A stretch of DNA of 64,000 bases from Streptomyces sp. NBC_00271. Its GTDB lineage: Bacteria; Actinomycetota; Actinomycetes; Streptomycetales; Streptomycetaceae. This document shows, one piece after another, positions 1 to 13,497 of this stretch. Positions within the stretch are counted from its first letter, which is position 1. Each line of letters begins with the position of its first letter. A program made the translations under genes and the position numbers. A model generated the notes under the pieces. It had not been told where the DNA came from, ran no database searches, and saw nothing but the letters and a program-made list of their open reading frames with translations. The stretch is from the NCBI RefSeq assembly GCF_036178845.1, contig NZ_CP108070.1, positions 5,766,001 to 5,830,000 of the forward strand, given 5' to 3'.

Positions 1-1
1 T

Positions 2-34
2 CAGGAAGAGGTTGAGGGGGCGTACGCGACATGA
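2..34 (+). CDS. 3' end of an upstream gene of the T4SS-like operon (partial)
   Basis: An open frame enters from the left edge and ends with TGA at 32-34. It overlaps the ATG of the next gene (31-33) in an ATGA arrangement. Only ten codons are visible, so no function can be given. The overlap is typical of translationally coupled genes, and a purine-rich GAGGGGG just before the ATG would serve the downstream gene. The cluster therefore probably continues to the left of the window. Confidence 0.5.
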   Translation, partial: QEEVEGAYAT

Positions 35-891
35 GTCTCGGTGACGAACCCGGATACGGGGACGGCTCCCGCGGCGACGACGGGGGATACGGGGGGACTG
101 GCCAGACCCGGACCCGCCTCCCCGACCGCCCCGGAGACGTCTACGGCGGCGCCCGCCGCGGCCGCTCCTCCTCGCGGAGCCTGGTGACGGTGGTCGGCGT
201 CGTCGTCCTCCTCATCGCGGCCATCGCCTTCGCGAACCGTGGAGGAGACGATTCCTCTTCCTCCTCCGGAACCGGCAACGCAGGCGGCGACGCCACCAAG
301 ACCTCCCCCACGGCCCCCTCGGGCCAACGCCCGGTGGACACGAACACCGGGGGCATCCCCACGGGGTTCGCGCACAGCGAGCAGGGCGCACAGAGCGCGG
401 CGGCCAACTACGCGGTGGCGCTGGGGTCGACGACCATGTTCCAGAAGGCCGGTCGGCACCATCTGGTCGACACCCTCTACACCTCCGCCGCGGCCGGCCG
501 CCTCCAGGGCCCGCTGGACGACGCCTACTCGACGGGCTTCCTCAACAAGCTGGGACTCGACGCGGCCGGCAACGCGCCCCGGGGCAGCACCTTCGTCTCC
601 CGCACGATCCCCGTCGGCAGCAAGGTCGAGCAGTACAGCGCCACCGACGCCAAGGTGTCGGTCTGGTACCTGGGACTCATCGGAATGTCCGCGCAGAACT
701 CGACCGACCCCGTCACCTCGACCTGGAAGACGTGGACCTTCGAGCTCCAGTGGTCCGGCGGGGACTGGAAGATCGTCACCGACTCGCAGAAGGACGGCCC
801 CGCCCCGGTCCCCGGTGACGACAAGGCCGCCACCTCCGACGAGATCAGCAAGGTCATCGAGGAGTACGGAGGGTTCACTTATGCCCGGTAG
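31..891 (+). CDS. Single-pass membrane protein with extracytoplasmic domain, T4SS-like cluster
   Basis: The 286-residue protein has a Gly/Arg-rich cytoplasmic head (about 1-50), one membrane helix (about 51-68), a Ser/Thr/Pro-rich linker (about 72-120) and a globular extracytoplasmic domain of about 160 residues. The domain ends in a segment resembling NTF2/VirB8-type folds (WTFELQWSGGDWKIV near residue 240). Its topology fits a VirB8/TcpC-like channel scaffold. I infer this from topology and neighbours, not from a clear family signature. The start follows GAGGGGG, and the stop overlaps the next start by 11 bases, so the genes are coupled. It could instead be a generic anchored accessory protein of the same operon. 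Confidence 0.7.
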   Translation: MSLGDEPGYGDGSRGDDGGYGGTGQTRTRLPDRPGDVYGGARRGRSSSRSLVTVVGVVVLLIAAIAFANRGGDDSSSSSGTGNAGGDATKTSPTAPSGQRPVDTNTGGIPTGFAHSEQGAQSAAANYAVALGSTTMFQKAGRHHLVDTLYTSAAAGRLQGPLDDAYSTGFLNKLGLDAAGNAPRGSTFVSRTIPVGSKVEQYSATDAKVSVWYLGLIGMSAQNSTDPVTSTWKTWTFELQWSGGDWKIVTDSQKDGPAPVPGDDKAATSDEISKVIEEYGGFTYAR

Positions 892-2227
892 CCCGCGCCG
901 TGTACTCAGGCTCACCAGCGCCGTCGCGGCCGTACAGACCGCGGTCGTTCTGCTGGCATCCCACGCCTACGCGGCTCCACCGAGCCCGACGCCGAACTCG
1001 AGCCCCAGTCCCAGCCCCAGTGGCAGCGCGAGCGCCTCGACCGACTCGTGCAGGCTCATCGTCGGCGAGGCCAAGAAGTACTGCGAAAAGGGCAGCACCG
1101 GCGGCGCCACCACCGACCCCGGTACCACCTCCACGCTCGACCCCCTCTCCTCACTGGCCAAGGGCTGCGCCGAGGCCGCGTCCTGGACCATCGACAAGCT
1201 CTCCGCGGCGGTCAAGGACACGGCGAACGTCGACTTCACGAACCAGAAGTTCCTCCAGCAGTACGCCGTGGTCTTCGCCGCGTCCACCATCCTCACCCTC
1301 CTCCTGTGGCTGCTGGCCGTGGCGAAGCGGGCGGTGCGAGGCGTCCCCCTCGGCACCGCGATCTCCGAGGCGATCGGCTTCCTCTGGCTCACGGTGCTGG
1401 CGTCGGCGTTCACCCCGCTGATCCTCTACACCGTCGTCTCGGCCAGCGACGGCGTCACCGACGTCCTCGCCAAGACCACCGGCAACCAGACCGACACCTT
1501 CTTCGGCACCTTCTCCGGCGCCCTCGCCAAGGGCGAGAACATCGGCGGCGGCCCGATCATGCTGATCGTCGTCTCCCTGGTGTCGATCCTGGCCGCGGGC
1601 GTCCTGTGGCTGGAGCTCGTCATCCGCGCCGCCCTGCTGTACGTCGGCGCCCTGCTCGGCACCGTCGTCTACGCCGGGCTCGTCGACAAGAACCTGTGGG
1701 GCCACGTCCGCCGCTGGGCCGGCATCATGATCGCCGTCATCCTGGTCAAACCGGTCATCGTGATCGTGCTGGGCCTCGCCGGCGCACTGTCGACCAACGG
1801 CGGCCCGGACTCCTTCTCCGCCGTCGTCTCCGGCCTCGCGATCATCCTGCTCGCCATCTTCGCCAGCGCGATGATCTACCGCTTCGTGCCCGGCTTCGGC
1901 GACGAGATCGCCAACGGCCGCAACAACCGCATCATGCAGGGCGCCGAAGGCAAGGCCGCGGCCGTGATCAGCTCCCCCGCCACCCTGGTCGCCCAGGGCA
2001 TCAAGACCCACAGCACCCGCGCCGACAACAACGGCGGAGGCGGCGCAGGCGGCGGCAACAGCCAGCCGCGCCCCGCGAACCCCGTCTCCGGAGGCGTGTC
2101 CGCCCACAGCACCCGTACGCCGAACGGAGGCGGCGGATCTGTCCCCTCCGCCGCACCACCACCGCGTACCGGCGGCAACACCCGCAACAGCAGCAGCTCC
2201 AACCGCACGGGAGGTGAAGGGCGTTGA
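881..2227 (+). CDS. Secretion-signal-bearing polytopic membrane protein, VirB6/TrbL-like
   Basis: The predicted protein has 448 residues. The start at 881 is chosen because it follows GGAGTACGGAGGG and begins a good signal peptide (about 1-31, ending in SHAYA). A Pro/Ser linker and a Cys-containing extracytoplasmic stretch (C57, C68, C96) follow. About six membrane helices lie near 130-148, 163-186, 226-245, 248-268, 281-301 and 314-333. The tail (about 380-448) is a Gly/Asn/Pro-rich low-complexity region. Polytopic proteins of this layout beside VirB4-like ATPases act as the inner-membrane channel (VirB6/TrbL) in conjugative systems; that role is inferred from layout and context. The gene overlaps its upstream neighbour by 11 bases and the downstream TTG start by 4. 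Confidence 0.8.
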   Translation: MPGSPRRVLRLTSAVAAVQTAVVLLASHAYAAPPSPTPNSSPSPSPSGSASASTDSCRLIVGEAKKYCEKGSTGGATTDPGTTSTLDPLSSLAKGCAEAASWTIDKLSAAVKDTANVDFTNQKFLQQYAVVFAASTILTLLLWLLAVAKRAVRGVPLGTAISEAIGFLWLTVLASAFTPLILYTVVSASDGVTDVLAKTTGNQTDTFFGTFSGALAKGENIGGGPIMLIVVSLVSILAAGVLWLELVIRAALLYVGALLGTVVYAGLVDKNLWGHVRRWAGIMIAVILVKPVIVIVLGLAGALSTNGGPDSFSAVVSGLAIILLAIFASAMIYRFVPGFGDEIANGRNNRIMQGAEGKAAAVISSPATLVAQGIKTHSTRADNNGGGGAGGGNSQPRPANPVSGGVSAHSTRTPNGGGGSVPSAAPPPRTGGNTRNSSSSNRTGGEGR

Positions 2228-3783
2228 CGACCGAATCCCACGTGTCCCATCCGGTCACGCCCCGCCGTACATATCTGATCGGCCGCGCCCGGCCGAACGC
2301 GATCGTCGGCCGGAACCGCGAGTCCGGCGAGATCGCGCTCATCATCGCGGGCGCGTTCCTCGGCATGATGTGCGGCTTGCTCGTCCCCGTCCTGTCCCTG
2401 CGGATCGTGCTGCTGATGGGCTTCCCGCTGGTGGCCATCGCCGCGGTGTACATCCCGTACAAGCGCCGCACGTTCTACAAGTGGTTCGAGATCAACCGCA
2501 GTTACAAGCGCAACCTGCGCAGCGGCACGGCGTACCGCAGCAGCGTCCAGGAGGCCGGTACGCGTCTGGACGGCAAGGAGGTCGAGATCGGGCCGCCGCC
2601 CGGCATCGGCCGGATCTCCTGGCTCGCGGCCCCCTTCGGCCCCGACGAGATCGCCGTACTCCTGCACGCCGACCGCCGCACCGTCACCGCCGCGATCGAG
2701 ATCGAGGGCCCGGGCGTCGGCCTGCGCGACAGCGAGGACCAGGAGGCCCTCGTCGACCGCTTCGGCACGCTGCTCAAGCACGTGGCGAACGGCGACGGCT
2801 TCGTCACCCGCCTCCAGATGCTCGCCCGCACCCTCCCCGCCGACCCGGACGCCCACGCCAAGGACGTCGCCCAGCGCGGGGACGAGAAGGCACCGGCCTG
2901 GCTCCAACAGTCCTACGACCAGCTCCAGTCCATGGTGTCCACCAGCAGCGAGCAGCACCGCGCCTACCTCGTCGCGTGCATGCACTACAACCGTGAACTC
3001 GCCGCCGAGGCCCAGGCCATGGCGCGCGCCGCCCGTCCCCAGGGCGGCAAGAAGCTGGACCGCGACGCCGGGCTCGCCGTCGTCATGGCACGCGAGCTGA
3101 CCGACATCTGCTCGCGCCTCCAGGAAGCCGACATCCGCGTACGCCAGCCGCTCGGTCAGGGGCGACTGGCCTCCCTCGTGCACTCCATGTACGACCCCGA
3201 CCACCCGATCGACCACATCCAGGCGATGACGAAACGTAATGCCTGGCCCGCCGAGCTCGACGCCATGGAGCCCACCTACCTCCAGGCGAAGACCCGCGAG
3301 TCCTCCACCCGCGCCCCCTGGTGCCACGCCACGGCCTGGGTGAAGGAATGGCCGATGACCCCGGTCGGCGTGAACTTCCTGGCCCCGCTCCTGGTCCACA
3401 CCCCGGACGTCATCCGCACCGTCGCCGTCACGATGGACCTCGAACCCACCGAGGTCGCCATCGAGCGCATGCTGACGGAGAAGACGAACGACGACGCCGA
3501 GGCCAGCCGCCAGCTGAAGATGAACCGCACGGTCGACCCCCGCGACGTCGCCTCCCACAACCGCCTGGACCAGCGCGGTGAGGACCTCGCGAGCGGTGCC
3601 GCCGGCGTCAACCTCGTCGGCTACATCACCGTCAGCTCCCGCTCCCCGGAGGCCCTCGCCCGCGACAAGCGCACCATCCGCGCCTCCGCCGGAAAGTCGT
3701 ATCTGAAGCTGGAGTGGTGCGACCGCGAGCATCACCGGGCCTTCGTCAACACACTGCCGTTCGCCACCGGAATCCGCAGGTAG
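2224..3783 (+). CDS. SCO6880-family protein of T4SS-like clusters
   Basis: A 519-residue protein that starts at TTG (2224), overlapping the previous stop as TTGA and preceded by GGGAGGTGAAGG. Two membrane helices near 37-56 and 60-78 form an N-terminal hairpin. A soluble region of about 440 residues follows, with no P-loop that I can find. The sequence resembles the SCO6880 family that accompanies VirB4-like ATPases in actinobacterial conjugation and secretion loci, where it corresponds to the PrgI-like plus N-terminal half of VirB4. The family name is from recognition and not from a search. Its place directly before the ATPase gene fits a two-protein VirB4 split into a membrane/N domain and a motor domain. 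Confidence 0.75.
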   Translation: MTTESHVSHPVTPRRTYLIGRARPNAIVGRNRESGEIALIIAGAFLGMMCGLLVPVLSLRIVLLMGFPLVAIAAVYIPYKRRTFYKWFEINRSYKRNLRSGTAYRSSVQEAGTRLDGKEVEIGPPPGIGRISWLAAPFGPDEIAVLLHADRRTVTAAIEIEGPGVGLRDSEDQEALVDRFGTLLKHVANGDGFVTRLQMLARTLPADPDAHAKDVAQRGDEKAPAWLQQSYDQLQSMVSTSSEQHRAYLVACMHYNRELAAEAQAMARAARPQGGKKLDRDAGLAVVMARELTDICSRLQEADIRVRQPLGQGRLASLVHSMYDPDHPIDHIQAMTKRNAWPAELDAMEPTYLQAKTRESSTRAPWCHATAWVKEWPMTPVGVNFLAPLLVHTPDVIRTVAVTMDLEPTEVAIERMLTEKTNDDAEASRQLKMNRTVDPRDVASHNRLDQRGEDLASGAAGVNLVGYITVSSRSPEALARDKRTIRASAGKSYLKLEWCDREHHRAFVNTLPFATGIRR

Positions 3784-3797
3784 GAGCTGATGTTCTG

Positions 3798-5222
3798 ATG
3801 CGGGATCCGCTGTCCGCCGCGACAGACGCCTTCACGGGCTTCCTCTTCGGCAAGGTCGAGACGACCCGCCTGCCCGTGCGCACCTCCACGGGCCAGGCCC
3901 AGGCGGTCTACCTGCCGACCGCCGCACCCGGCCTCGGCGACTCGGGCGTCATCATCGGACGCGAGGTCTACTCCGGGAAGGGCTACATCTACGACCCCTT
4001 CCAGCTGTACGGCCAGCAGCTCCCCGCGCCCCACTGGCTGGTGCTCGGCGAGTCCGGCAACGGCAAGTCGGCGCTCGAGAAGACCTACGTCCTGCGCCAG
4101 CTGCGCTTCCGCGACCGCCAGGTCGTCGTGCTCGACGCACAGGGCGAGGACGGCGTCGGCGAGTGGAACCTCATCGCGGAAGAGCTGGGAATAACTCCCA
4201 TCCGCCTGGACCCGACAGCGGCCCTGGACATGGGCATCCGCCTCAACCCGCTCGACCCGGCGATCACGACGACGGGCCAGCTGGCCCTGCTGCGCACGAT
4301 CATCGAGGTCGCGATGGGCCACGGCCTCGACGAGCGCTCCGGCTTCGCCCTCAAGGTCGCACACGCCTATGTCAACGAGACGATCGTCGAGCGCCAGCCC
4401 GTACTGATGGACATCGTCGAACAGCTACGCCACCCCGAGCCGGAGTCGGCCGAGGCGATGAACGTCGCCATAGACGACGTACGGGCGTGGGGCCTGGACG
4501 TCGCCCTGGTCCTCGACCGCCTGGTCGACGGTGACCTCAGGGGCATGTTCGACGGCCCCACGACGGTAGGCATCGACCTCGACGCCCCGCTCATCGTCTT
4601 CGACCTGTCCCACATCGACCGCAACTCCATCGCCATGCCGATCCTGATGGCGATCGTCGGCGTGTGGCTGGAACACACCTGGATCCGCCCCGACCGCAAG
4701 AAGCGCATCTTCCTGGTGGAGGAGGCGTGGCACATCATCAACAGCCCCTTCGTGGCCCAACTCTTCCAGCGCCTGCTGAAGTTCGGCCGACGCCTGGGTC
4801 TGTCCTTCGTGGCGGTGGTCCACCATCTGTCCGACGTGGTGGACGGCGCCGCGGCCAAGGAGGCCGCCGCGATCCTGAAGATGGCGTCCACCCGGACGAT
4901 CTACGCCCAGAAGGCCGACGAGGCACGGGCGACGGGCCGGGTGATCGGCCTGCCCAGGTGGGCCGTCGAGATCATCCCGACCCTGACGCCCGGTATCGCC
5001 GTCTGGGACGTCAACGGAAACGTCCAGGTGGTCAAACACCTCATCACCGAGACCGAACGCCCCCTCGTCTTCACCGACCGCGCCATGACCGAGTCCTCCG
5101 CCGACCACCTCGCCGACGACGCGCTGCGCGCCGCCGAACTCGAGGCCGAGGAACGCGCCGCGGCCTTCGTGGAGCAGCACCTCGCCGATCTCGACGGTTC
5201 GTCCGAGTCCACGGTGGCGTGA
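3798..5222 (+). CDS. VirB4-like secretion ATPase
   Basis: A 474-residue soluble ATPase. Walker A is GESGNGKS (84-91). The Walker B region is FLVEEAW (305-311), matching the hhhhDE-A-W signature of VirB4/TraC motors with Glu in place of Asp. An SFVAVVHHLSD stretch follows, typical of the RecA-like fold after Walker B, and an acidic tail ends the protein. The ATG at 3798 follows GGAG at 3783-3786. An upstream ATG at 3790 is out of frame. It should power assembly of, or transport through, the membrane channel encoded beside it. It lies 14 bases after the SCO6880-like gene and one base before the TraD-like gene, clearly within the same operon. Confidence 0.88.
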   Translation: MRDPLSAATDAFTGFLFGKVETTRLPVRTSTGQAQAVYLPTAAPGLGDSGVIIGREVYSGKGYIYDPFQLYGQQLPAPHWLVLGESGNGKSALEKTYVLRQLRFRDRQVVVLDAQGEDGVGEWNLIAEELGITPIRLDPTAALDMGIRLNPLDPAITTTGQLALLRTIIEVAMGHGLDERSGFALKVAHAYVNETIVERQPVLMDIVEQLRHPEPESAEAMNVAIDDVRAWGLDVALVLDRLVDGDLRGMFDGPTTVGIDLDAPLIVFDLSHIDRNSIAMPILMAIVGVWLEHTWIRPDRKKRIFLVEEAWHIINSPFVAQLFQRLLKFGRRLGLSFVAVVHHLSDVVDGAAAKEAAAILKMASTRTIYAQKADEARATGRVIGLPRWAVEIIPTLTPGIAVWDVNGNVQVVKHLITETERPLVFTDRAMTESSADHLADDALRAAELEAEERAAAFVEQHLADLDGSSESTVA

Positions 5223-5223
5223 G

Positions 5224-6741
5224 ATGAGCCGGGACGGGCGGGACCGCCGCAAGGCGGAGAGCGAGGGCGGCATCCCGGACGGCCTGCTGGTCGGGGTGCT
5301 CGCCTTCCTGCTCGGCATGACCTTCCTGATCTGGTCGGCCACCGGACTCGCCGGCTGGTTCGCCCACGGCGCCTGGCCGAACGCGGTCACCTTCGCCCGT
5401 ACGCCGCTGGCCCTGCGGTACCTGATCGGGCACCCGCACGACGTGACGGGCGCCTGGCCGGACACCCCCGCGGACCAGCTCTCGGGGTACGGGCTCTTCT
5501 GGGGCCTGTTCATCGGCCAGCTGATGGTGCTGGTCGTGATGACCATCTTCGTGATGGGGACATGGGCACGGTGGCGTGCGGTCCGGGCGAGACGGAAGGC
5601 GGGGGCGTACGCGAGACCGACGCCGGCGCCGGCACAGGTGCCCGAACCGGCTCCGACTCCCGCCGCCGAACAGGTCCCGCCGCATCACGAGGTCCCGCTG
5701 CCGCGACCCGAGCCGCAGCCGGCCGAGCTGCCCAAGGAGGCGCCGCAGCCGGCGTTTTCGACGGCTCCCTTGGCAGTGGACGGCAAACGGGTCGGTGGGT
5801 GGGAGAGAAATCGCGCCGCAGGCGCGCTCATCCTCGCCCCACCGGAATCCCGCCACACCACCGCGACCCAAGCCGTACGAGACGCGGACGGCCCCGCCCT
5901 GGTGATCACCTCCAACCCCGCCATCTGGTCGGAAACCAAGGACGCCAGAGCCAAACTCGGCCCCGTGCTCCTCTACGACCCCTCCCACCTCTGCGACACC
6001 CCGGCCCGCCTCCACTGGTCCCCCTCCACCGGCTGCGAGGACAAGACGACGGCCGCGCAAAGAGCCATCGCCCTCCTCGGCCCCGTACGCCCCACCGCCA
6101 AGGTCGACCAGGCCATGGCAGACGTCGCCGAAACGCTCCTGCGCAGCTATCTGCACGCCGCCGCGGTGGAGGACAAGGCCTTCCGCCACGTCCACCGCTG
6201 GGCCCAGGGCACCCAGGTACAGGACGCCGTACGAACCCTCCGCACGAACCCCAAGGCCGCCTCCGGCGCGGCGGGCGAACTCGAGGCCGCCCTCACCTCA
6301 CACCCGGAACGCCGCGACATAGCACAGGAGTTGACGGCCCGCGCCCTGTCCGCCCTCTTCACGGTCAACGTCCGCGAATCCTGCACCCCGAACCGAAGTG
6401 ACGCCCTCGCGCTGGATTCCTTCGTCAACGAAGGGGGCACGCTCTATGTGGTCGGTGAACCCATCGAGGACCCCAAGGCGAACCCCGGCGCGATGCCGCT
6501 CCTGACGGCCCTCGCCTCAAGCGTGGTCGAGCGCGGCCGGCGCATGGCCGAACGGTCATCCTCCGGTCGCCTCGACCCACCACTTACGCTCGTCCTGGAC
6601 GACGTCGCCGCGGTGGCCCCGCTCCCCCAGCTCCCGGAGCTGCTCGCCACCGGAGCCGACCAGGGCCTGCCCACCCTGGCCCTCCTCCGCTCCCAGGAAC
6701 AGGCCAGGGCCCGCTGGCCCCAGCACGAACTCCCGGTCTGA
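5224..6741 (+). CDS. VirD4/TraD-like coupling protein homologue lacking a P-loop
   Basis: A 505-residue protein with two N-terminal membrane helices (about 19-40 and 90-113), a Pro/Glu-rich linker (about 130-185) and a coupling-protein-like domain. The expected Walker A position reads LILAPPESRHTTAT (202-215), which has lost the G-x4-GK-[ST] pattern. A Walker B-like LTLVLDDVAA is present near 455-464, and the neighbouring text matches VirD4/TraD/TraG family proteins. ATP hydrolysis is therefore doubtful. The C-terminus stops shortly after the Walker B region, earlier than in typical TraG proteins. It is the last gene of the plus-strand operon and converges on the GNAT gene seven bases away. 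Confidence 0.75.
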   Translation: MSRDGRDRRKAESEGGIPDGLLVGVLAFLLGMTFLIWSATGLAGWFAHGAWPNAVTFARTPLALRYLIGHPHDVTGAWPDTPADQLSGYGLFWGLFIGQLMVLVVMTIFVMGTWARWRAVRARRKAGAYARPTPAPAQVPEPAPTPAAEQVPPHHEVPLPRPEPQPAELPKEAPQPAFSTAPLAVDGKRVGGWERNRAAGALILAPPESRHTTATQAVRDADGPALVITSNPAIWSETKDARAKLGPVLLYDPSHLCDTPARLHWSPSTGCEDKTTAAQRAIALLGPVRPTAKVDQAMADVAETLLRSYLHAAAVEDKAFRHVHRWAQGTQVQDAVRTLRTNPKAASGAAGELEAALTSHPERRDIAQELTARALSALFTVNVRESCTPNRSDALALDSFVNEGGTLYVVGEPIEDPKANPGAMPLLTALASSVVERGRRMAERSSSGRLDPPLTLVLDDVAAVAPLPQLPELLATGADQGLPTLALLRSQEQARARWPQHELPV

Positions 6742-6747
6742 CGACAC

Positions 6748-7320
6748 CTACGGCCTGGCGATCACAAACTCCAGATCCCGGGTCCCCTCGTTCCCCTCGG
6801 ATGCCACGGAACCCCCGGTCGGCACGAACCCCGCCCTGCGGTAGAAGGCCTCGGCGCGCCCGTTCTTCTCGTGCACGAACAGCCGTACCCGCTCGAGCCC
6901 GCGCTCCCAGGCCCAGGCGAGAGCGCTGTCGACGAGCGCGTCCGTCACACCGCTCCCCCGGTGCTCGGCCCGCACGAAGACACCCACCAAATGCCCCTGG
7001 TCCTGGTCGATCACGGCCTCGAAGAAGTCCCGCCGCCCGGCCTTCTCGACCAGCATGACCACGGAACCCGCCCACACCCCGTCCGGCCCGACCGCGACGA
7101 ACTGCCGCGCCCCGTCCCCCTCGGCGGCCCCCGCCGCCCGCTCCTGCCAGAACGAGTCGGGCCGGGCCACCGCCTGCTCGTAGGTCTCCAGGAACGCGAG
7201 ATGCGCCACGGGGTCCCGCAGGGCGGCAAGCCGCAACTCCTTGGCCGCGGGCCACTCGTCGGCCCTTATGGAACGAATCACATGGTTCATGGAACCCACC
7301 GTAGTCTTCGCGTTCGACAT
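6748..7320 (-). CDS. GNAT-family N-acetyltransferase
   Basis: A 190-residue protein with the GNAT fold. It shows an N-terminal IRxxxxDEWxxxKxLRLxAL segment and the acetyl-CoA motif A (VGVFVRAEHRGSGVTDALVD, with the RGxG turn). A C-terminal LFVHEKNGRAEAFYRRAGF motif is typical of ribosomal-protein and small-molecule acetyltransferases. The substrate cannot be told. An internal ATG ten codons downstream (7290) is an equally good start. It converges on the T4SS-like operon and is divergent from the CDP-alcohol phosphatidyltransferase. It looks like a single-gene transcript unrelated to the secretion cluster. Confidence 0.88.
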   Translation of the reverse strand: MSNAKTTVGSMNHVIRSIRADEWPAAKELRLAALRDPVAHLAFLETYEQAVARPDSFWQERAAGAAEGDGARQFVAVGPDGVWAGSVVMLVEKAGRRDFFEAVIDQDQGHLVGVFVRAEHRGSGVTDALVDSALAWAWERGLERVRLFVHEKNGRAEAFYRRAGFVPTGGSVASEGNEGTRDLEFVIARP

Positions 7321-7413
7321 CGCTCATCTGAATTCCACCCTGCCGATCCCCGCTGTCCGGGACCCCGTCATGCTCTTCCCTGTACTCACATTGATCCCAG
7401 GGGAGAAAGCCGC

Positions 7414-8175
7414 ATGACCAAGGTCCAACTAGAGGAACTCCGCGAGGTCATCCACCCCGCGGGCAAGCTGGAGAGCAGGGCGGAACACTGGGCCGGCCGC
7501 CTTTACATGCGATCGCTCTCCCTGCGGGTGACCCGGCTGATGCTGGGCACCCGCGTCTCACCGAACCAGATCACGACGGTCATGGTCTTCGCGGGCGTAC
7601 TCTCCGGAGTCGCCCTGGTCGTTCCCGGCCTGGGCGGCGCCGTACTGTCCGTCCTCTTCATGCAGTTGTATCTGCTCCTGGACTGCGTGGACGGCGAAGT
7701 GGCCCGCTGGCGCCGCCAGTTCAGCCCGCTCGGCGTCTACCTGGACCGCCTCGGCGCCTACCTCGCCGACGCCGCGGTCATGGTCGGCATGGGCGTCCGC
7801 GCCGCCGAACTCGGCCTGAACCTCTACCTGGTGGCTGGCCTGGCGGCCGCGATCGGCGTGCTGCTCCTGAAGTCGTCCTCGGACCTCGTCCAGGTGGCCC
7901 GCTCCGACAGCGGCATGCAGAAGGCCACCGACCAGTCCGTCGTCCCGCGCTCCAGCGGCCTCGCCCGGGTCCGCCGCCTCACCTCGGCCGTCGGCCTGCA
8001 CCGCCTGGTCAACGGCATCGAGTGCACCATCCTGCTGCTCGTGACGGCGATCGTCGACCTGGCGCTCGGCGACCTGACGGCGACGAAGATCGCGACCGTG
8101 GCCGTGACGGCGATCGTCTGGCTGCTGGTCCCCGCGCACATCGTCTCGATCGTCGCGTCGTCCCGCCTGAAGTAA
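7414..8175 (+). CDS. CDP-alcohol phosphatidyltransferase family membrane enzyme (altered motif)
   Basis: A 253-residue integral membrane protein starting at ATG 7414 after GGGGAGAAAG. It carries the CDP-alcohol phosphotransferase signature D-x2-DG-x2-AR-x8-G-x3-D: D90, D93, G94, A97-R98, G107 and D111. These residues bind metal and CDP and transfer a phospho-alcohol moiety to a hydroxyl acceptor in phospholipid synthesis. The last Asp of the canonical motif, expected at residue 115 and regarded as the catalytic base, is Ala here; another Asp lies at 119. Several hydrophobic helices surround the motif. The acceptor alcohol cannot be predicted. A 15-bp hairpin follows the stop. Confidence 0.85.
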   Translation: MTKVQLEELREVIHPAGKLESRAEHWAGRLYMRSLSLRVTRLMLGTRVSPNQITTVMVFAGVLSGVALVVPGLGGAVLSVLFMQLYLLLDCVDGEVARWRRQFSPLGVYLDRLGAYLADAAVMVGMGVRAAELGLNLYLVAGLAAAIGVLLLKSSSDLVQVARSDSGMQKATDQSVVPRSSGLARVRRLTSAVGLHRLVNGIECTILLLVTAIVDLALGDLTATKIATVAVTAIVWLLVPAHIVSIVASSRLK

Positions 8176-8201
8176 CCGAGTCGCCTGAAGGAACCGCGTG
8201 A

Positions 8202-8236
8202 GGGTATGCGGGGCTGCTGTTCAGCCCCGCATACCC
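8202..8236 (+). terminator. Hairpin after the CDP-alcohol transferase gene
   Basis: A perfect 15-bp inverted repeat (8202-8216 and 8222-8236) with a 5-base loop lies 26 bases after the stop. It has no T-run, which is common for Streptomyces terminators. It may also stop stray transcription leaving the rRNA operon on the other strand. Confidence 0.6.
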
Positions 8237-8273
8237 CGCGCCGCTTCCGCAGCCAGGGCACCAAGGTGAACGC

Positions 8274-8314
8274 AAAAAAGCCCCAACTTCGGGTACCTAC
8301 CCGAAGTTGGGGCT
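8274..8314 (-). terminator. rRNA operon terminator
   Basis: Arms 8279-8295 and 8298-8314 form a 17-bp perfect inverted repeat. Read on the minus strand it is followed at once by six T residues (the A-run at 8274-8279). It lies just downstream of the 5S rRNA gene and is a classic intrinsic terminator for the rRNA operon. Confidence 0.9.
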
Positions 8315-8327
8315 CTTCTCAAAATTT

Positions 8328-8446
8328 GTTCGGCGGCGTCCTACTCTCCCACAGGGTCCCCCCTGCAGTACCATCGGCGCTGTGAGGCTTAGCTTCCGGG
8401 TTCGGAATGTAACCGGGCGTTTCCCTCACGCTATGACCACCGAAAC
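8328..8446 (-). rRNA. rrf: 5S ribosomal RNA
   Basis: A segment of about 119 bases that, on the minus strand, starts GTTTCGGTGGTCATAG and ends GACGCCGCCGAAC. It has the conserved CCGAACCCGGAAGCTAAG core of actinobacterial 5S rRNA and complementary ends. It is the last gene of the operon, about 90 bases beyond the 23S gene and just before the terminator. Confidence 0.95.
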
Positions 8447-8537
8447 ACTATGAAACTGTAACTACCGCACCATTGCCGTGGCCCGACAACGGGGTTGTTC
8501 GTGGTTTCAGAACCAACACAGTGGACGCGAGCAACTG

Positions 8538-13497
<4,960 letters not shown>

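Noticed and set aside
239..880. An N-terminal extension of the VirB6-like gene overlapping its upstream neighbour
   Set aside because: It is Pro/Arg-rich out-of-frame sequence. The signal peptide and ribosome site support the ATG at 881.
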